Shown: piece by piece, positions 47,500 through 57,665 of the stretch
How the letters are laid out: every line of letters begins with the position of its first letter
How positions within the stretch are numbered: position 1 is the first letter of the stretch
Assembly: GCA_036417435.1 (NCBI GenBank)
Contig: CM070904.1
Location: 15,172,835-15,236,834, forward strand
Direction: 5' to 3'
DNA from: Inia geoffrensis
Lineage: Eukaryota > Chordata > Mammalia > Artiodactyla > Iniidae
Length of the DNA stretch: 64,000 bases
The notes under the pieces: generated by a model
What the model was told of the DNA's origin: nothing
Databases searched by the model: none
What the model saw: the letters and a program-made list of their open reading frames with translations, nothing else
Translations under genes and position numbers: made by a program

Positions 47500-47715
47500 C
47501 CAATGTAAAAAGGTCAATTCCCAGCTTTGCTATTTATGAGTGGTTTAACTTTGGGCAAGTTTCTTAATCTCTCTGTGCCCCAGTTTCCTCATTCACCAAT
47601 TCAACATGGTACTATCATCTCCCTCAAATGCTGTTGTGAGACTAATATGAGTCAATCCACATAAAGTGCTGAGCACAGCACCTGGTGAGTAGAAAGTAGT
47701 CATTAATTAAATGTT
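47500..47715 (+). repeat. MIR SINE, sense
   Basis: Well preserved: 'cccagctttgctatttatga', 'gtggtttaactttgggcaag', 'tctctctgtgccccagtttc', 'gtgctgagcacagcacctgg'. Confidence 0.9.
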
Positions 47716-47789
47716 GACTCTTCTTCTCGTCAAGGGTCTCACACGATGCTGGGACAGAATGACAGCTACAGATGTAGAGATTTCTTTCA

Positions 47790-47970
47790 TAACAGATCCT
47801 CTACTGAGTTCCTTACAAAGGACATCTCATTTAATCTTTACTGTGAAACTCTGGGAGGTTGGTATTGTTCTTCCTATTTTTGTAGGTGAGGAAATTAAAA
47901 CTAAAATCAAGGGACTCAGCCAAGGTCACGCAGATACTGCATGGAAAACAGGCTAGAAAACATTTCTCCA
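47790..47970 (-). repeat. MIR SINE, antisense
   Basis: Landmarks: 'ggacatctcatttaatcttt', 'gtaggtgaggaaattaaaac', 'ctcagccaaggtcacgcaga'. It forms an inverted pair with the MIR just upstream, about 75 bp away. Confidence 0.8.
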
Positions 47971-48094
47971 GTTCAGGTGTGTGTCAAATGTGTGTGTTCA
48001 TACCCATGTGCCCCACAGAACTTTGTCTTAAGTGTAGGCACTGAAAGAAAGTTTTAATTAGGAAAACAAAGTATCAGACTAGTTTTTTAAAAAG

Positions 48095-48730
48095 AACACC
48101 CTGAAATGCAACCAGAAAACAAATATGAAAATATTCAAATTCACTGATAACCAAAGAAACAGGATGCTATTTTTAAAAACAAAAACACCCAGCATGGGTG
48201 AAGTTCGGATCCAACAGGCAGTGTAATAAATGGCTTGTGGATGAGTGAATCAGTTAGACCTTTTTGCAGAACAAGTCTGTGTTATGTTCCAAAAGCCTTT
48301 AAAATGCCCAGATGTTTTAAACGTATAATGCTATACTACTGAGACTTGATCCTTAGAAAAAAAATCCAAAATTGGCGAAAGCTTTTTATGTGAAGTTGTT
48401 TATAAAAGTAATAGTAATAATAATCATAATAATAAAAACAATACTGAAGTGAAAACATCCCTATCACAGATGCTTTTGAAGTCATTGTAAATTAAAAATA
48501 ATCAGGAATGAAAACACTGGTTAATGCAGTTCTGTCTGAACCATGTAAAAAGACAAACAGAAAGAAAGTCAGAAGGAAATATAGAAAAACACTAGCAGTG
48601 GTAGAATTATTGGATTTTTCTCCTTCTCCTATTCTTCAATATTTTTCAAAGGCTCCATGTGATGCATATATTACCTTTATAACTAGAAAGAATAATTTTA
48701 TTTCAAAATTGAGAAAACTTTCATGACGGA
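48095..48730 (+). mobile_element. Old L1 (L1M-type) fragment, sense
   Basis: The text 'atattcaaattcactgataa', 'ccaaagaaacaggatgctat', 'aaaacacccagcatgggtga' and 'cctttttgcagaacaagtct' fits decayed L1 sequence around the end of ORF2. Confidence is moderate because divergence is high. Confidence 0.5.
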
Positions 48731-49805
48731 TATTTACTTATTTGGGTGAAAAAAATGATTCCCAAACCTTTTTAACAAAATCTTAGGCAGAATCCTAGTA
48801 TGTAAGACAGATATTTTAAAAAAGCAGTTCTGGATCAAGTAGGCATGGAGGGGCACAGAAGCGCTGTCCCTAGCCCAGCTCCCTCTGTAGACACATCCCC
48901 AGGGTATAATACAAAAACCAGCAGTGAGGGCAGGGTTCCCAGTTTTGTAACCAGCTCGTGCTCCCTCCAGGGAGACCCAGATGTCTGTTTCTATCTCTGG
49001 GGTCTTTGACTAAGCTGGCTGAGTTCCTTGGGTGTGATTCAGATGTTGTAGAGCAGAAAAACATCACAGAACCTCAGCGACTTCCCCAGCACGCAGCCAC
49101 CTTGTGAAGTCTTAGGGAAGCACCTGCCAGGACCACCCACTGCTTGACTCCTGGGAGGCAGACGCTGAATCACCTTTAATGATCCTAAAATCACTGGCTT
49201 CAGTCTGTGGAGAATAAGCATCTAACCACACAAACTTGGACCCAGCCCTGGATGGTGAGTGCTGACTGCTAGGGGCTTCTAGCCATGCCTCTGGTAACAT
49301 CCCAAGATTCAGACCAGCAGGGCTTTTGAAAAACCTTAATTTTATCCAAATAGCTGTTCGTCTTCTTTCATCCTCCATTCCCTGACCAGTTGAATCCTAT
49401 GCCTTCCCTCTCTAAGTGTGAAAGAAACATTTTCACTACAGGGGTGCTAATCACGTACTTCCTTCATATAACAGTAACTGCTGTTGGAAAGAGAATTAGT
49501 CCAGAGAACAGTTTTCCTTCAGCATCAGTGTTCCCACAGCAAGCCAAGCATGAGGCATGCTCACCCTTGTGAATTTTCCATTGGTTCTAGGAGTTACACA
49601 TTTTAACCCAAATAAATATATTTGGCACAGTATCAAATGGAAAAAAAAGAAATCATTCATAGCGTTTCTTTTCTTTCTTTCTTTTTTCTGCAAGAACAAT
49701 TGTATTTCATACAGAAAAAGGCATCAGCTCAATGCAAAACTCCCAATTCCCTATGCCTCTGGTAAATTTAATTTCATGGACCTCAAATAATTAAACGTAA
49801 ATGGA
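48731..49805. other. Unassigned unique DNA
   Basis: A short TTTC-rich patch lies at about 49667-49690. No gene or named repeat is recognised. Confidence 0.4.
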
Positions 49806-49950
49806 GGTACCATCAGCCCTAGGAACTTGCGGATACAGAGGGCTGACGGTACTACCCCATTATGCATAAGGGGCTTGAGCATCAGGGGATTTTGTTATCC
49901 TCGGGGGTCCTGGAACCATTCCCCCTCAGATACCGAGAGACAACTGCATA
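49806..49950. repeat. Tigger/pogo-like nonautonomous DNA transposon fragment
   Basis: It contains 'gcggatacagagggctgacg', 'ataaggggcttgagcatcag', 'gttatcctcgggggtcctgg' and 'cagataccgagagacaactg', matching the termini of a Tigger-class element. A 13-bp inverted repeat (49808-49820 with 49839-49851, one mismatch) is explained by the element's own termini. Confidence 0.7.
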
Positions 49951-50439
49951 TTAACGTTGAGGGAAATAGAAAGTTCCAGTCTTTGGCCCACGTGGTGTTG
50001 TAGAGGCATGCAGATGACACAAAGAGCAGGCCTAAGCCCCCAAATCCATCCCTTGGGCTCTTACCCAACAGGGCAGCCCCAAAGCCAGTCTGTCTTTTCC
50101 TGCCAAGAATTACAGTGGCTCCACAGTACCAATGGGCTCAGGGCAAACCCATCCTCAGAAAAAGAGAAACAAGTCAAATATCACATCTTTCTTGGGAAGC
50201 CCAGTTAAGGTGAACTTATATGAAGGACTGACTATGAATTCTCTTCCTCTCACACCTCCAGTGGCTCCCTTACTGCACAGTTGCTGGAAGAATGATTCTA
50301 AACACCCGCCCCTCCATCATGGCGCTCCTTGCTGACTAACACTTCAGGAATGTCCCACTACTTACATGACGTGTATAGACTTCCTAGCTTGGTATGTGAG
50401 CCTCTGATTGATAATAATCCTTAAAATCATAATAAAAGT
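49951..50439. other. Unassigned unique DNA
   Basis: Possibly L2-like near 50230-50340 ('cacacctccagtggctccct'), but not certain. Confidence 0.35.
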
Positions 50440-50655
50440 AGCTGACACTTACTTAAACATTCCTCTTGTGCCAGGCACTCGGTGAATATTATCTTATGTC
50501 ATATCACCCTCACTACAACCCCCGGAAGAAGGTTCTATGACCTCTACGTTACCAAGGCAAAAGCAAGCCCAGTTTTGTAAATAGCCTGACCTCTGGAACA
50601 TGGAGGGCAGGTTTCAAACCCAGGCGCCTCTGACTGGGAATCTTCTGTCTTAACC
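50440..50655 (-). repeat. MIR SINE, antisense
   Basis: Landmarks: 'tagctgacacttacttaaac', 'cttgtgccaggcactcggtg', 'caccctcactacaacccccg', 'aggtttcaaacccaggcgcc'. Confidence 0.8.
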
Positions 50656-51129
50656 TCCTGGCTCTCCGGTTGGAGGTTCCAGAGGGACAGTTCAGACGAG
50701 GCGGGGGAGGAGTGAGCATCAGGATACGCCTTTCTTCTCCATCAGCCCTGAGTGAGAGCAATGCACATGAAACGTATTCTTTCATTTTATCACGCGACAA
50801 GCATAATTAGGAACAATGAGGAATGACCACGAATCATGAACCTCTTTTCTTCCTGATTAAAGTTTAACGACTGTATTTCTGCCATTATTGCCCAGAGCAG
50901 TGGTGCAGGCTGTGTGTTAACAAGGCCAACTCTAAAAGCCAGGGGTTCAGCCCAGGCCTGTCCAGGCATGTGAGCGGGTACCGCCTGCTTCACAGGTGGC
51001 TGCCGTCTGTCTGCCCACCTGCCCAACAACACTGGGCAAAATAAACTGGGTGGGCAGGAGGGGGTCAGACCGAGGAGAGTTTCCTGTAATAAGCAGCTGG
51101 TAAATACGGTAAAGTCCATGTACACAGTG
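50656..51129. other. Unassigned unique DNA
   Basis: No repeat or gene is recognised. Confidence 0.4.
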
Positions 51130-51310
51130 GAGAAAGCGCAGGCTTTGGTGACGGATAAAGCACGGTTCGAGTTCAGACCCCACCGGCTGCGGGCTGTGTG
51201 CTCTCGGACAAGCTCATTAGCCTCTCTGAGTCAGTTTCTTCATCTGTGAGTGAGAAGGAAAATCCTCCGGTGGCACTGTCGGGGGTCGTAAATGATGTAA
51301 GCAGACTCTC
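51130..51310 (+). repeat. MIR SINE, sense
   Basis: Landmarks: 'agcgcaggctttggtgacgg', 'cggttcgagttcagacccca', 'cattagcctctctgagtcag', 'tttcttcatctgtgagtgag'. Confidence 0.85.
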
Positions 51311-51339
51311 AACGTGGTGGCAACTGTCATCTGTGGCTG

Positions 51340-51420
51340 CCCATAAGTGTATATATATATGTCCATGCTGCTCTCTCACTTCATCCCAGCCTACCCTTCC
51401 CCCTCCCCGTGCCCTGAGAA
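51340..51420 (-). mobile_element. L1 3' UTR piece, inverted
   Basis: 'gtccatgctgctctctcact', 'tcatcccagcctaccc' and 'ttccccctccccgtgccctg' are the reverse complement of the L1 3' UTR seen in sense at about 51768-51842. In element coordinates it begins within a few bases of where the sense copy at 52069-52308 stops. Confidence 0.8.
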
Positions 51421-51427
51421 AATCATA

Positions 51428-52068
51428 ATTCAAAAAGAGTCATGCACCCCAATGTTCACTGCAGCACTATGTACAATAGCCAGGACATGGAAGCAACCTA
51501 AGTGTCCATCAACAGATGAATGGATAAAGAAGATGTGGCACATATATACAATGGAATACTACTCAGCCATAAAGAGAAACGAAATTGAGTTATTTGTAGT
51601 GAGGTCAATGGACCTAGAGTCTGTCATACAGAGTGAAGTAAGTCAGAAAGAGAAAAACAAATACTGTATGCTAACACATATATATGGAATCTAAGAAAAA
51701 AAAAAAAAAGGTCACGAAGCACCTAGGGGCAAGATGGGAATAAAGACACAGTCCTACTAGAGAATGGACTTGAGGATATGGGGAGGGGGTAGGGTAAGCT
51801 GTGACAAAGTGAGAGAGTGGCCTGGACATATATACACTACCAAAGGTAAAATAGATAGCTAGTGGGAAGCAGCCGCATAGCACAGGGAGATCAGCTCGGT
51901 GCTTTGTGACCACCTAGAGGGGTGGGATAGGGAAGGTGGGAGGGAGGGAGATGCAAGAGGGAAGAGATATAGGAACATACGTATATGTATAACTGATTCA
52001 CTTTGTTATAAAGCAGAAGCAAACACACCATTGTAAAGCAATTATACTCCAATAAAGATGTTAAAAAG
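51428..52068 (+). mobile_element. L1 3' end (young lineage), sense, complete to the tail
   Basis: It starts at about 'catgcaccccaatgttcact' and runs through 'caatggaatactactcagcc', 'gaatggacttgaggatatgg', 'ccgcatagcacagggagatc', 'gtataactgattcactttgt' and 'ctccaataaagatgttaaaa', carrying the AATAAA signal. It is 5'-truncated and lacks ORF2 coding capacity. Conservation is high, so the insertion is relatively recent. Confidence 0.95.
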
Positions 52069-52308
52069 ATGTGGCACATATATACAATGGAATATTACTC
52101 AGCCATGAAAAGGAACGAAATTGAGATATTTGTACTGAGGTGGATGGACCTAGAGTCTGTCATACAGAGTGAAGTAAGTCAGAAAGCAAAAAACAAATAC
52201 CGTAGACTAACGCATATATATGGAATCTTAAAAAAAAAAAAAAAAAAATGGTTCTGATGAACCTAGGGGCAGGACAGGAATAAAGACGCAGGTGTAGAGA
52301 ATGGACTT
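52069..52308 (+). mobile_element. Second partial L1 copy, sense, missing its 3' end
   Basis: It begins with 'gatgtggcacatatatacaa' directly after the tail of the preceding L1, repeats that element's sequence from about 51533 with scattered mismatches (my count by eye, about 93% identity over the first 165 bp), includes an A19 run, and stops at 'gagaatggactt'. Confidence 0.92.
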
Positions 52309-53039
52309 ACCTATAAGCTTTTAACACTCTCTTTATGTTCTAATTGTTCTTCATCATGTAAAACCTACCTTCCCATCAGAGATTCTCCAAAACTACACTT
52401 CCCAGCTTCCATGGCCATTAGGAGGCAAACACGTGATTTAATTTTACTGCTCAGATGCCCCTGCACTGGGCTCTGAGGTGAGTGTGCAGAGTTATAGGGT
52501 GGAAGAGGTGGGCCTGGGTCATCTGTTTTGCTGGTAGCGTGGGGCAGTGTGGCTGTGGAAGAGACAGCTAAGGCGGCAACCTCCTGATGACAGCAGAGCT
52601 GGCCCATCCTCTGGCAGACTGTTCTGCAGGGGTTGCTGAGAGCTCCTTCAGGAAGATCTGCCTAGAATCTGTTTCCCCAGTCCTCTCAGTGATTCTGTGC
52701 ATCCTCTCTACTTGTAAATGTATCACCTCTTGCTTAAAATGTCCAGTGTGGACAGTGTTACTGCAATGCAGAGCCCTGACCCATAGAGAGGGTGACATGG
52801 TGGCACCATTGAAACTTGCTGGTAGAAATGGAAGAAGTGATGGCAAGAAGACTGCTGAGAGTCAGTTATCCTGATCCCAGGCGGAGGGAAGAGGGCCCAG
52901 ACCAGGGCAATCCAATGAGTCATTCTAGAGGTCGACCACCTACATGTCTCTTGCATCTTCTCTCTTCTCTGCATCCCACCACCAGCACCTGAGGCTCCAG
53001 GATCACACCCTCGACTGCAGCCAGGGTGAGTTTGCAAGT
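52309..53039. other. Unassigned DNA, possibly an old LTR-like unit
   Basis: 'aaaactacacttcccagctt' and 'ccatggccattaggagg' near 52388 resemble the start of an old mammalian LTR or DNA element. I could not assign a family or an end. Confidence 0.35.
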
Positions 53040-53690
53040 GGCATCATTTCACTTCTCCTGCTGAAAAGTTTCCCATAGCTTCTTGGTTTTTATTTGCTTT
53101 TTGTTTGTTTGTTTGTTTTGTTTTGCGGTACGCGGGCCTCTCACTACCGTGGCCTCTCCCGTTCCAGAGCACAGGCTCTGGACGCGCAGGCTCAGCGGAC
53201 ATGGCTCACGGGCTCAGCCGCTCCACGGCATGTGGGATCTTCCTGGACCGGGGCACAAACCTGTGTCCCCTGCATCGGCAGACGGGCCCTCAACCACTGC
53301 ACCACCAGGGAAGCCCCCCATAGCTTCTTTTATCATTAGCACAAAGTCAGACTTTCTCATCATGGCCTACAAGTACCTTCATGGTCTGCAGCCCCTCCCC
53401 TCCCACTCTCCAGCACACTGCACCCTCTGATACAGTGCACCTGACCTGTGCTTAACTCCTCTGTCCTCATCTTCCCCTGCCCTATGACCTTTGAAGACAA
53501 CCAGCCAGTAACTTCAGCTTCCAACCTTCCACCTTCTTGCATCCAGTTAACTCCAGTTTGCTCCCTTGAGAGGCCATCTTTGTACCCCAGGCAAGGTTGG
53601 ATCTGCTATAGTGCTCAAACCCTGCTCGTTCATTGTCCCGAAAGCTCTGTATGGGAAGTGCCTGTTTAACATCTGTCCACTACAGACTGT
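53040..53690 (+). repeat. L2 LINE fragment, sense, split by a CHR SINE
   Basis: After the SINE the text 'tcatcatggcctacaagtac', 'cttcatggtctgcagcccct' and 'ctgacctgtgctta' follows sense L2. Before it, 'cacttctcctgctgaaaagt' fits the same element. Confidence 0.6.
53085..53316 (-). mobile_element. CHR-type SINE, near consensus, antisense, with 13-bp target duplication
   Basis: Reading the minus strand, it has the head 'gggcttccctggtggtgcag', an A-box-like 'tggtgcagtgg', a body with intact CpGs ('gcctgcgcgtccagagcctg', 'gaggcccgcgtaccgc') and an AAAC-rich tail. The perfect direct repeat 'cccatagcttctt' flanks it at 53072-53084 and 53317-53329. Low divergence makes it the youngest SINE in the window. 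Confidence 0.96.
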
Positions 53691-53699
53691 CCACTTCTA

Positions 53700-54035
53700 T
53701 CCTGCATGCTGTTCCCAGCACCCCTGAGTCTGTATGGAGACGTGGACTCGTGTTAACACAAGTGACGAGAGTCCAACTTTGGATTTAAAATGACTCAGAC
53801 ATGGATGGGCCTTCTCCACGCTCACACTCTATCCATCTACCAAATGCAAGTGAGGGACTTGGCAGCCTTTGGGCATGGCAGGGCCACAAGGTGGAAGGAG
53901 CTTGGGTCCTTGAGCACCTATGTTGAAGACTACCTGCCAAATACATAGGACTGATACTGCATAAGCCAAGAATAAACTCTTATTATATTAAAACACTGAC
54001 ATTTTTGGTAGCCAGCGTTATCTTAACACAACTCT
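53700..54035 (+). mobile_element. Possible MLT1-class LTR end, sense
   Basis: The phrases 'aaggtggaaggagcttgggt', 'ccttgagcac', 'ccaagaataaactcttatta' and 'aaaacactgacatttttggt' resemble the 3' half of an old MaLR-like LTR. The family call is uncertain. Confidence 0.45.
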
Positions 54036-54054
54036 GCTAGAGTATAAAGGGAGA

Positions 54055-54165
54055 ACACTGGGTCTGTCCTGGTCACTGCTGAAGCCCCAGCACTTAGCAC
54101 AAGCCCTGACACAATGCGTAGTTAATTGTAAGGGCCTGATAAGCATTTATGGCATGAATGACAGA
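54055..54165 (+). repeat. L2 LINE 3' tail, sense
   Basis: 'tgctgaagccccagcactta', 'gcacaagccctgacacaatg' and 'ttatggcatgaatga' fit the L2 3' end. Confidence 0.65.
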
Positions 54166-54714
54166 GAAAGAAATTGACAGGCCAAGGGAACAGATAGGAT
54201 TGGGGAATGCAGACATGGGAGGGTAAAACCAATTCAAATATTGAGAGCGTTTTAAGGGAAGCTGTACTTGAGAGAAGAGGGGTGTCCTTTAGTTAAGCCC
54301 ATAAAATATTCCAAGAGGACAAGCCCTGTTGGTCCATGGAAAGATAGGACCAGAGAGGAAGCAATTTCTATCATTTTCTGTACAGCCATCATTCACTCAT
54401 TAAAGTCTTATTTCTTTCTCTCAACATGAATCTTACATCCTGGCATGGTCCTCCAGAGAGAGGAAAACATCGCACATGTTTTTCTCTCCATCATAAATAT
54501 CTGAGTAACTTCATGGCTCAATTGAAAGCACTGAGGTATAGGGACAATTTTCTCTTTCAATGCCTGTGTAGATGCATGGTTATGTGCATATTTGCAGTAC
54601 ACATATGTATGTGTAGAATGAAGCTTGGCTCAGTAAAACTAAAAAGTCAACTCAAATATACAGTGTGGGCACATATCCTGAAAGGGAAAAAAATCCTTCT
54701 AAGGATTATAAAAT
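54166..54714. other. Unassigned unique DNA
   Basis: No repeat or gene is recognised. Confidence 0.4.
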
Positions 54715-54890
54715 TTTATAGCTGGAAGGGACCTTAGGAACTCTCCAATTTAAATCCCTGATTTTACGGTTGGAGAAACTGAGGCCAGAACAGACAAGAA
54801 ACTTGCTCCTGCTCCAACAGCTTGCTGTTACAGAGTCGGGCTGGTCTCCAGATCCCCACTCCAGTGCCCTTGAGGTTTTTTCAATGTTTA
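54715..54890 (-). repeat. CR1/L3-type LINE tail, antisense
   Basis: 'tatagctggaagggacctta', 'ggaactctccaatttaaatc', 'ggttggagaaactgaggcca' and 'cagagtcgggctggtctcca' follow the antisense L3/CR1 end. Confidence 0.6.
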
Positions 54891-55139
54891 GGACTTTATC
54901 TGTAGGCAAAGGGAAATAAAAATATGAGGCCAATATTCACTTACCCACTGGCCCAAGCGATAGACTATAATGGACGTTTTATGAGTGACCTCAGGACCTG
55001 GCCATATAAGGGTTCCATCCCCAATGGCCAGCAGGACATTTGGCGGCCACACAGCTTCTCATCCAAGCTCTTCTTCTCTAGGCATTTCCCAGAGTCCATC
55101 TAAATCTAGCTTAACCCCACTGGAAACCCACATGTAAAA

Positions 55140-55390
55140 TGATTATGGTCACCATTTCATGAGCATTGGAGTGTGTTCCAGAAACTGTGACAAGCACTTC
55201 ACCTAAGTTATTCCACATAGTTCTAACCACAACCCTGAAAAGTAAGCATATTTTGCTCTGTGTTGCAGCCAAGGGTACTAGAGCTCAGAGAGGATAAATA
55301 ACTTACACGAGAACACACAAACAAAGTGGCAGACCTGGGATTGGAACGCTGGTCCATCAGGTTCCAGGGCCCGTATATCCATCTTGCCAC
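55140..55390 (-). repeat. MIR SINE, antisense
   Basis: Landmarks: 'gtgacaagcacttcacctaa', 'ccacaaccctgaaaagtaag', 'gagctcagagaggataaata', 'gtggcagacctgggattgga'. Confidence 0.8.
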
Positions 55391-56095
55391 ACGGACCCAG
55401 CCTCTCCAACAGAAGACTTGAGAATAAAGTGAGACGCAAAGGACAGACAAAGAGTCACCCAGGAGATGACAGGACTAGAAGATGTGTCCTTTGGTGAGGG
55501 GTCCTATTTGGTGATGCTGGCTTACATCTGCGCTACTGCTCCCCAGGGTGGGTGGGCTCTAAAAGCTGCCTCTCCTTGCTGTCTGCTCTTTTTTCCCCAA
55601 ATCTGGTGGGTCTATACCATTTACAACTCCACCCAGCCCAGGCCGACCACAAAGTTTATGCGAAATGTCGAGACGAAATGTTCACGTGGAATTTATACTC
55701 AGTAACTCCCCAACCCTGGAAACCATCTAGACCTCTATACCTCCCACCCACGTCCTCCCTTCACATCCTTCATGCTACCTGGATGAAAAACAGGACTGTG
55801 TCATTTTCATTTCCTACTGCACAGTGCATAGCATAGTGCCTGGGCAGGGAGAGCGAGGGTGCAGAATAACATATATATCTTTTCCCAATGTTGTCCAGAA
55901 AAAATTTTTTCTAAAATATCTGTAGTGTGGAGAAGGGTTTGCTCTCTTTCCACCATGATTTTTGGTTTCCTACAACAGAGTGTGATTGAGTCAAATGGGA
56001 GTTTTGTCTTCTCTAGAACCATAGGCTTGTTGTCCTGAAAGCTTTCCTCCCTTGAGCAATAGCCCCTCTCCTGTGGGCTCCCCATATACCCAATA
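55391..56095. other. Unassigned unique DNA
   Basis: A perfect 16-bp AT palindrome, 'agaaaaaattttttct', lies at 55897-55912. No gene or repeat family is recognised. Confidence 0.4.
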
Positions 56096-56598
56096 CAGCA
56101 GACCTCAAAGATATTGCAGATTCGGTTCCAAACCATCGCAATAAAGTGAGTATAGCAACAAAGAGAGTCACACAATTTTTTTGGTTTCCCCGTGCATATA
56201 AAAGTTATGTTTATGCTATACTGTAGTCTATTAAGTGTGCAGTCCTTTTATGTCTAAAGAAACAATGTATGTACATACCTTAGTTAAAAAATACTTTATT
56301 GCTAAAAAATGCTCACCATCACCTGAGCCTTCTGCAAGTCGCAAGTTGAAATCTTTTTGCAATAGTCACACCAAAGATTGCTGATCACAGATCACATAAC
56401 AAATATAATAACAATGAAAAAGTCTGAAATATTGTGAGAATTACCAAATGTGATAGAGACACAAATTGAGCAGGCGCTTTTGGGAAAATGGTGGTAATAG
56501 ACTTGCTTGATGCAAGGTTACCACAAACCTTCAATTTGTAAAAAATGCAATATCTGTGAAATGCAATAAAGTGAAGCACAGTAAAACGAGGCATGCCA
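56096..56598 (-). mobile_element. Tigger1-like, internally deleted DNA transposon
   Basis: The left end is 'cagcagacctcaaagatatt' after a TA, followed by 'gcatataaaagttatgttta', 'tgctatactgtagtctatta' and 'cttagttaaaaaatacttta'. The right end has 'gcaatatctgtgaaatgcaa', 'taaagtgaagcacagtaaaa' and 'cgaggcatgcc'. The transposase region of the autonomous element is missing at about 56350, leaving a roughly 500-bp MITE-like derivative. Confidence 0.88.
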
Positions 56599-56881
56599 AC
56601 CTCCTCATCCAACCTTCTGCACTCCCGACTGATCCAGCTTCTCTGGTTTCCCAGATTTTCGATAAGTGATGCTTGCATCTGCCAGGACTGGGATTTTGGC
56701 AGGCTTCCAAATAGCTTTCAGCGAACGCTAGGTTGCAAAAATATCATTTGTCCCGTAAACTGTTCATACAACTGGTTGCATTTCCCAGAGTCCTTTCCTC
56801 CATCACTTCTCCTTCACTAGACCCAGTGACACCCAGCATCAGCATGAAGAATGGGTCTTTTTCTGCATGAGTTGGCAGAGT
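56599..56881. other. Unassigned unique DNA
   Basis: No repeat or gene is recognised. Confidence 0.4.
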
Positions 56882-56913
56882 TTTCTCTCTCTCTCTCTCT
56901 CTCTCTGTCTCTG

Positions 56914-56945
<32 letters not shown>

Positions 56946-56973
56946 ATACACACACACACACACACAAACACAG
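56882..56973 (+). repeat. Compound (CT)n-(CTGTCT)n-(AC)n microsatellite
   Basis: About 24 bp of CT units lead into five CTGTCT-type hexamers, more CT, then about 12 CA units. The first part is a near-pure pyrimidine strand and the last part alternates purine and pyrimidine. The frames of S/L or R/E/D repeats here are artefacts. Confidence 0.95.
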
Positions 56974-57429
56974 TGTTTTCCATGCCAATCCAGACAGATG
57001 GAGAAGAGCACGGACTGCATTCATTTACTGGAAGGTAGGTGTCTGATTTTCAGTCCCCTTACCTTCATCTCTTTTTTCAAGCCCAACATAGACTAGAGGA
57101 GGACAGAATTTTTTTAAACCAGAGTCAAAGTCTTGGCTAGCACAGCTGTGTTTCTCACTGACAAGAACATGTGTGGGGATCCTTAGAAAGTTGTTTGGAG
57201 GGATGGATGCAGGACCAGGTGGGAAGCAGCTGGCACACAGGCGCTGCATAGAGCTCCTGCAGCCCACAACATTGCAAGCAGGCTCTGGACCCTAAGTCTG
57301 ACTTGTCTGGGGGCTCACGTTACACAAGACAACCCCTCTTCATGCCGGAACAAGATCTCAGTGACTGGAGCTCCACGGTCCACATCCTCAAAGCCCCTTT
57401 AAAGCCTGCTGCTCATACAAACAGCCACC
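56974..57429. other. Unassigned unique DNA
   Basis: No repeat or gene is recognised. Confidence 0.4.
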
Positions 57430-57665
57430 ACTGACAGAGTGTTACCTACGCTGTGCAAGGCAAAGTGCCAGCAACTAAATGTACCTGTATATTTTTATCT
57501 CGAAGACTTACAGCACTCTAGGGTAAGCATACTGTCTTCATATCATATTAGTAGTGAGGAAACTGAGGCTCAAAGAGAGTAAAAGACGAAGCACTCAAAG
57601 TCATGAAAGTGGGATTCATATCTAGGTGATCAGGCTCTGAAATCCCATTCTCCCCAGGACACCAT
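57430..57665 (-). repeat. MIR SINE, antisense
   Basis: Landmarks: 'gctgtgcaaggcaaagtgcc', 'agtagtgaggaaactgaggc', 'tcaaagagagtaaaagacga', 'gtgatcaggctctgaaatcc'. Confidence 0.75.

Noticed and set aside
49808..49851. 13-bp inverted repeat as a novel foldback element
   Set aside because: The surrounding 145 bp match the ends of a Tigger-class DNA transposon, which explains the arms.
51428..52308. Simple tandem duplication of an L1 segment
   Set aside because: The second copy starts at a different element position from the first, ends early, and matches the break of the inverted piece to the left. Separate insertion events explain this better, though duplication is not excluded.
55897..55912. 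16-bp AT palindrome
   Set aside because: It is an A-run joined to a T-run; such palindromes arise readily in AT-rich DNA.
56744..57096. Frames encoding RE/TETE or SL runs
   Set aside because: They are translations of the CT/CTGTCT/CA microsatellite.
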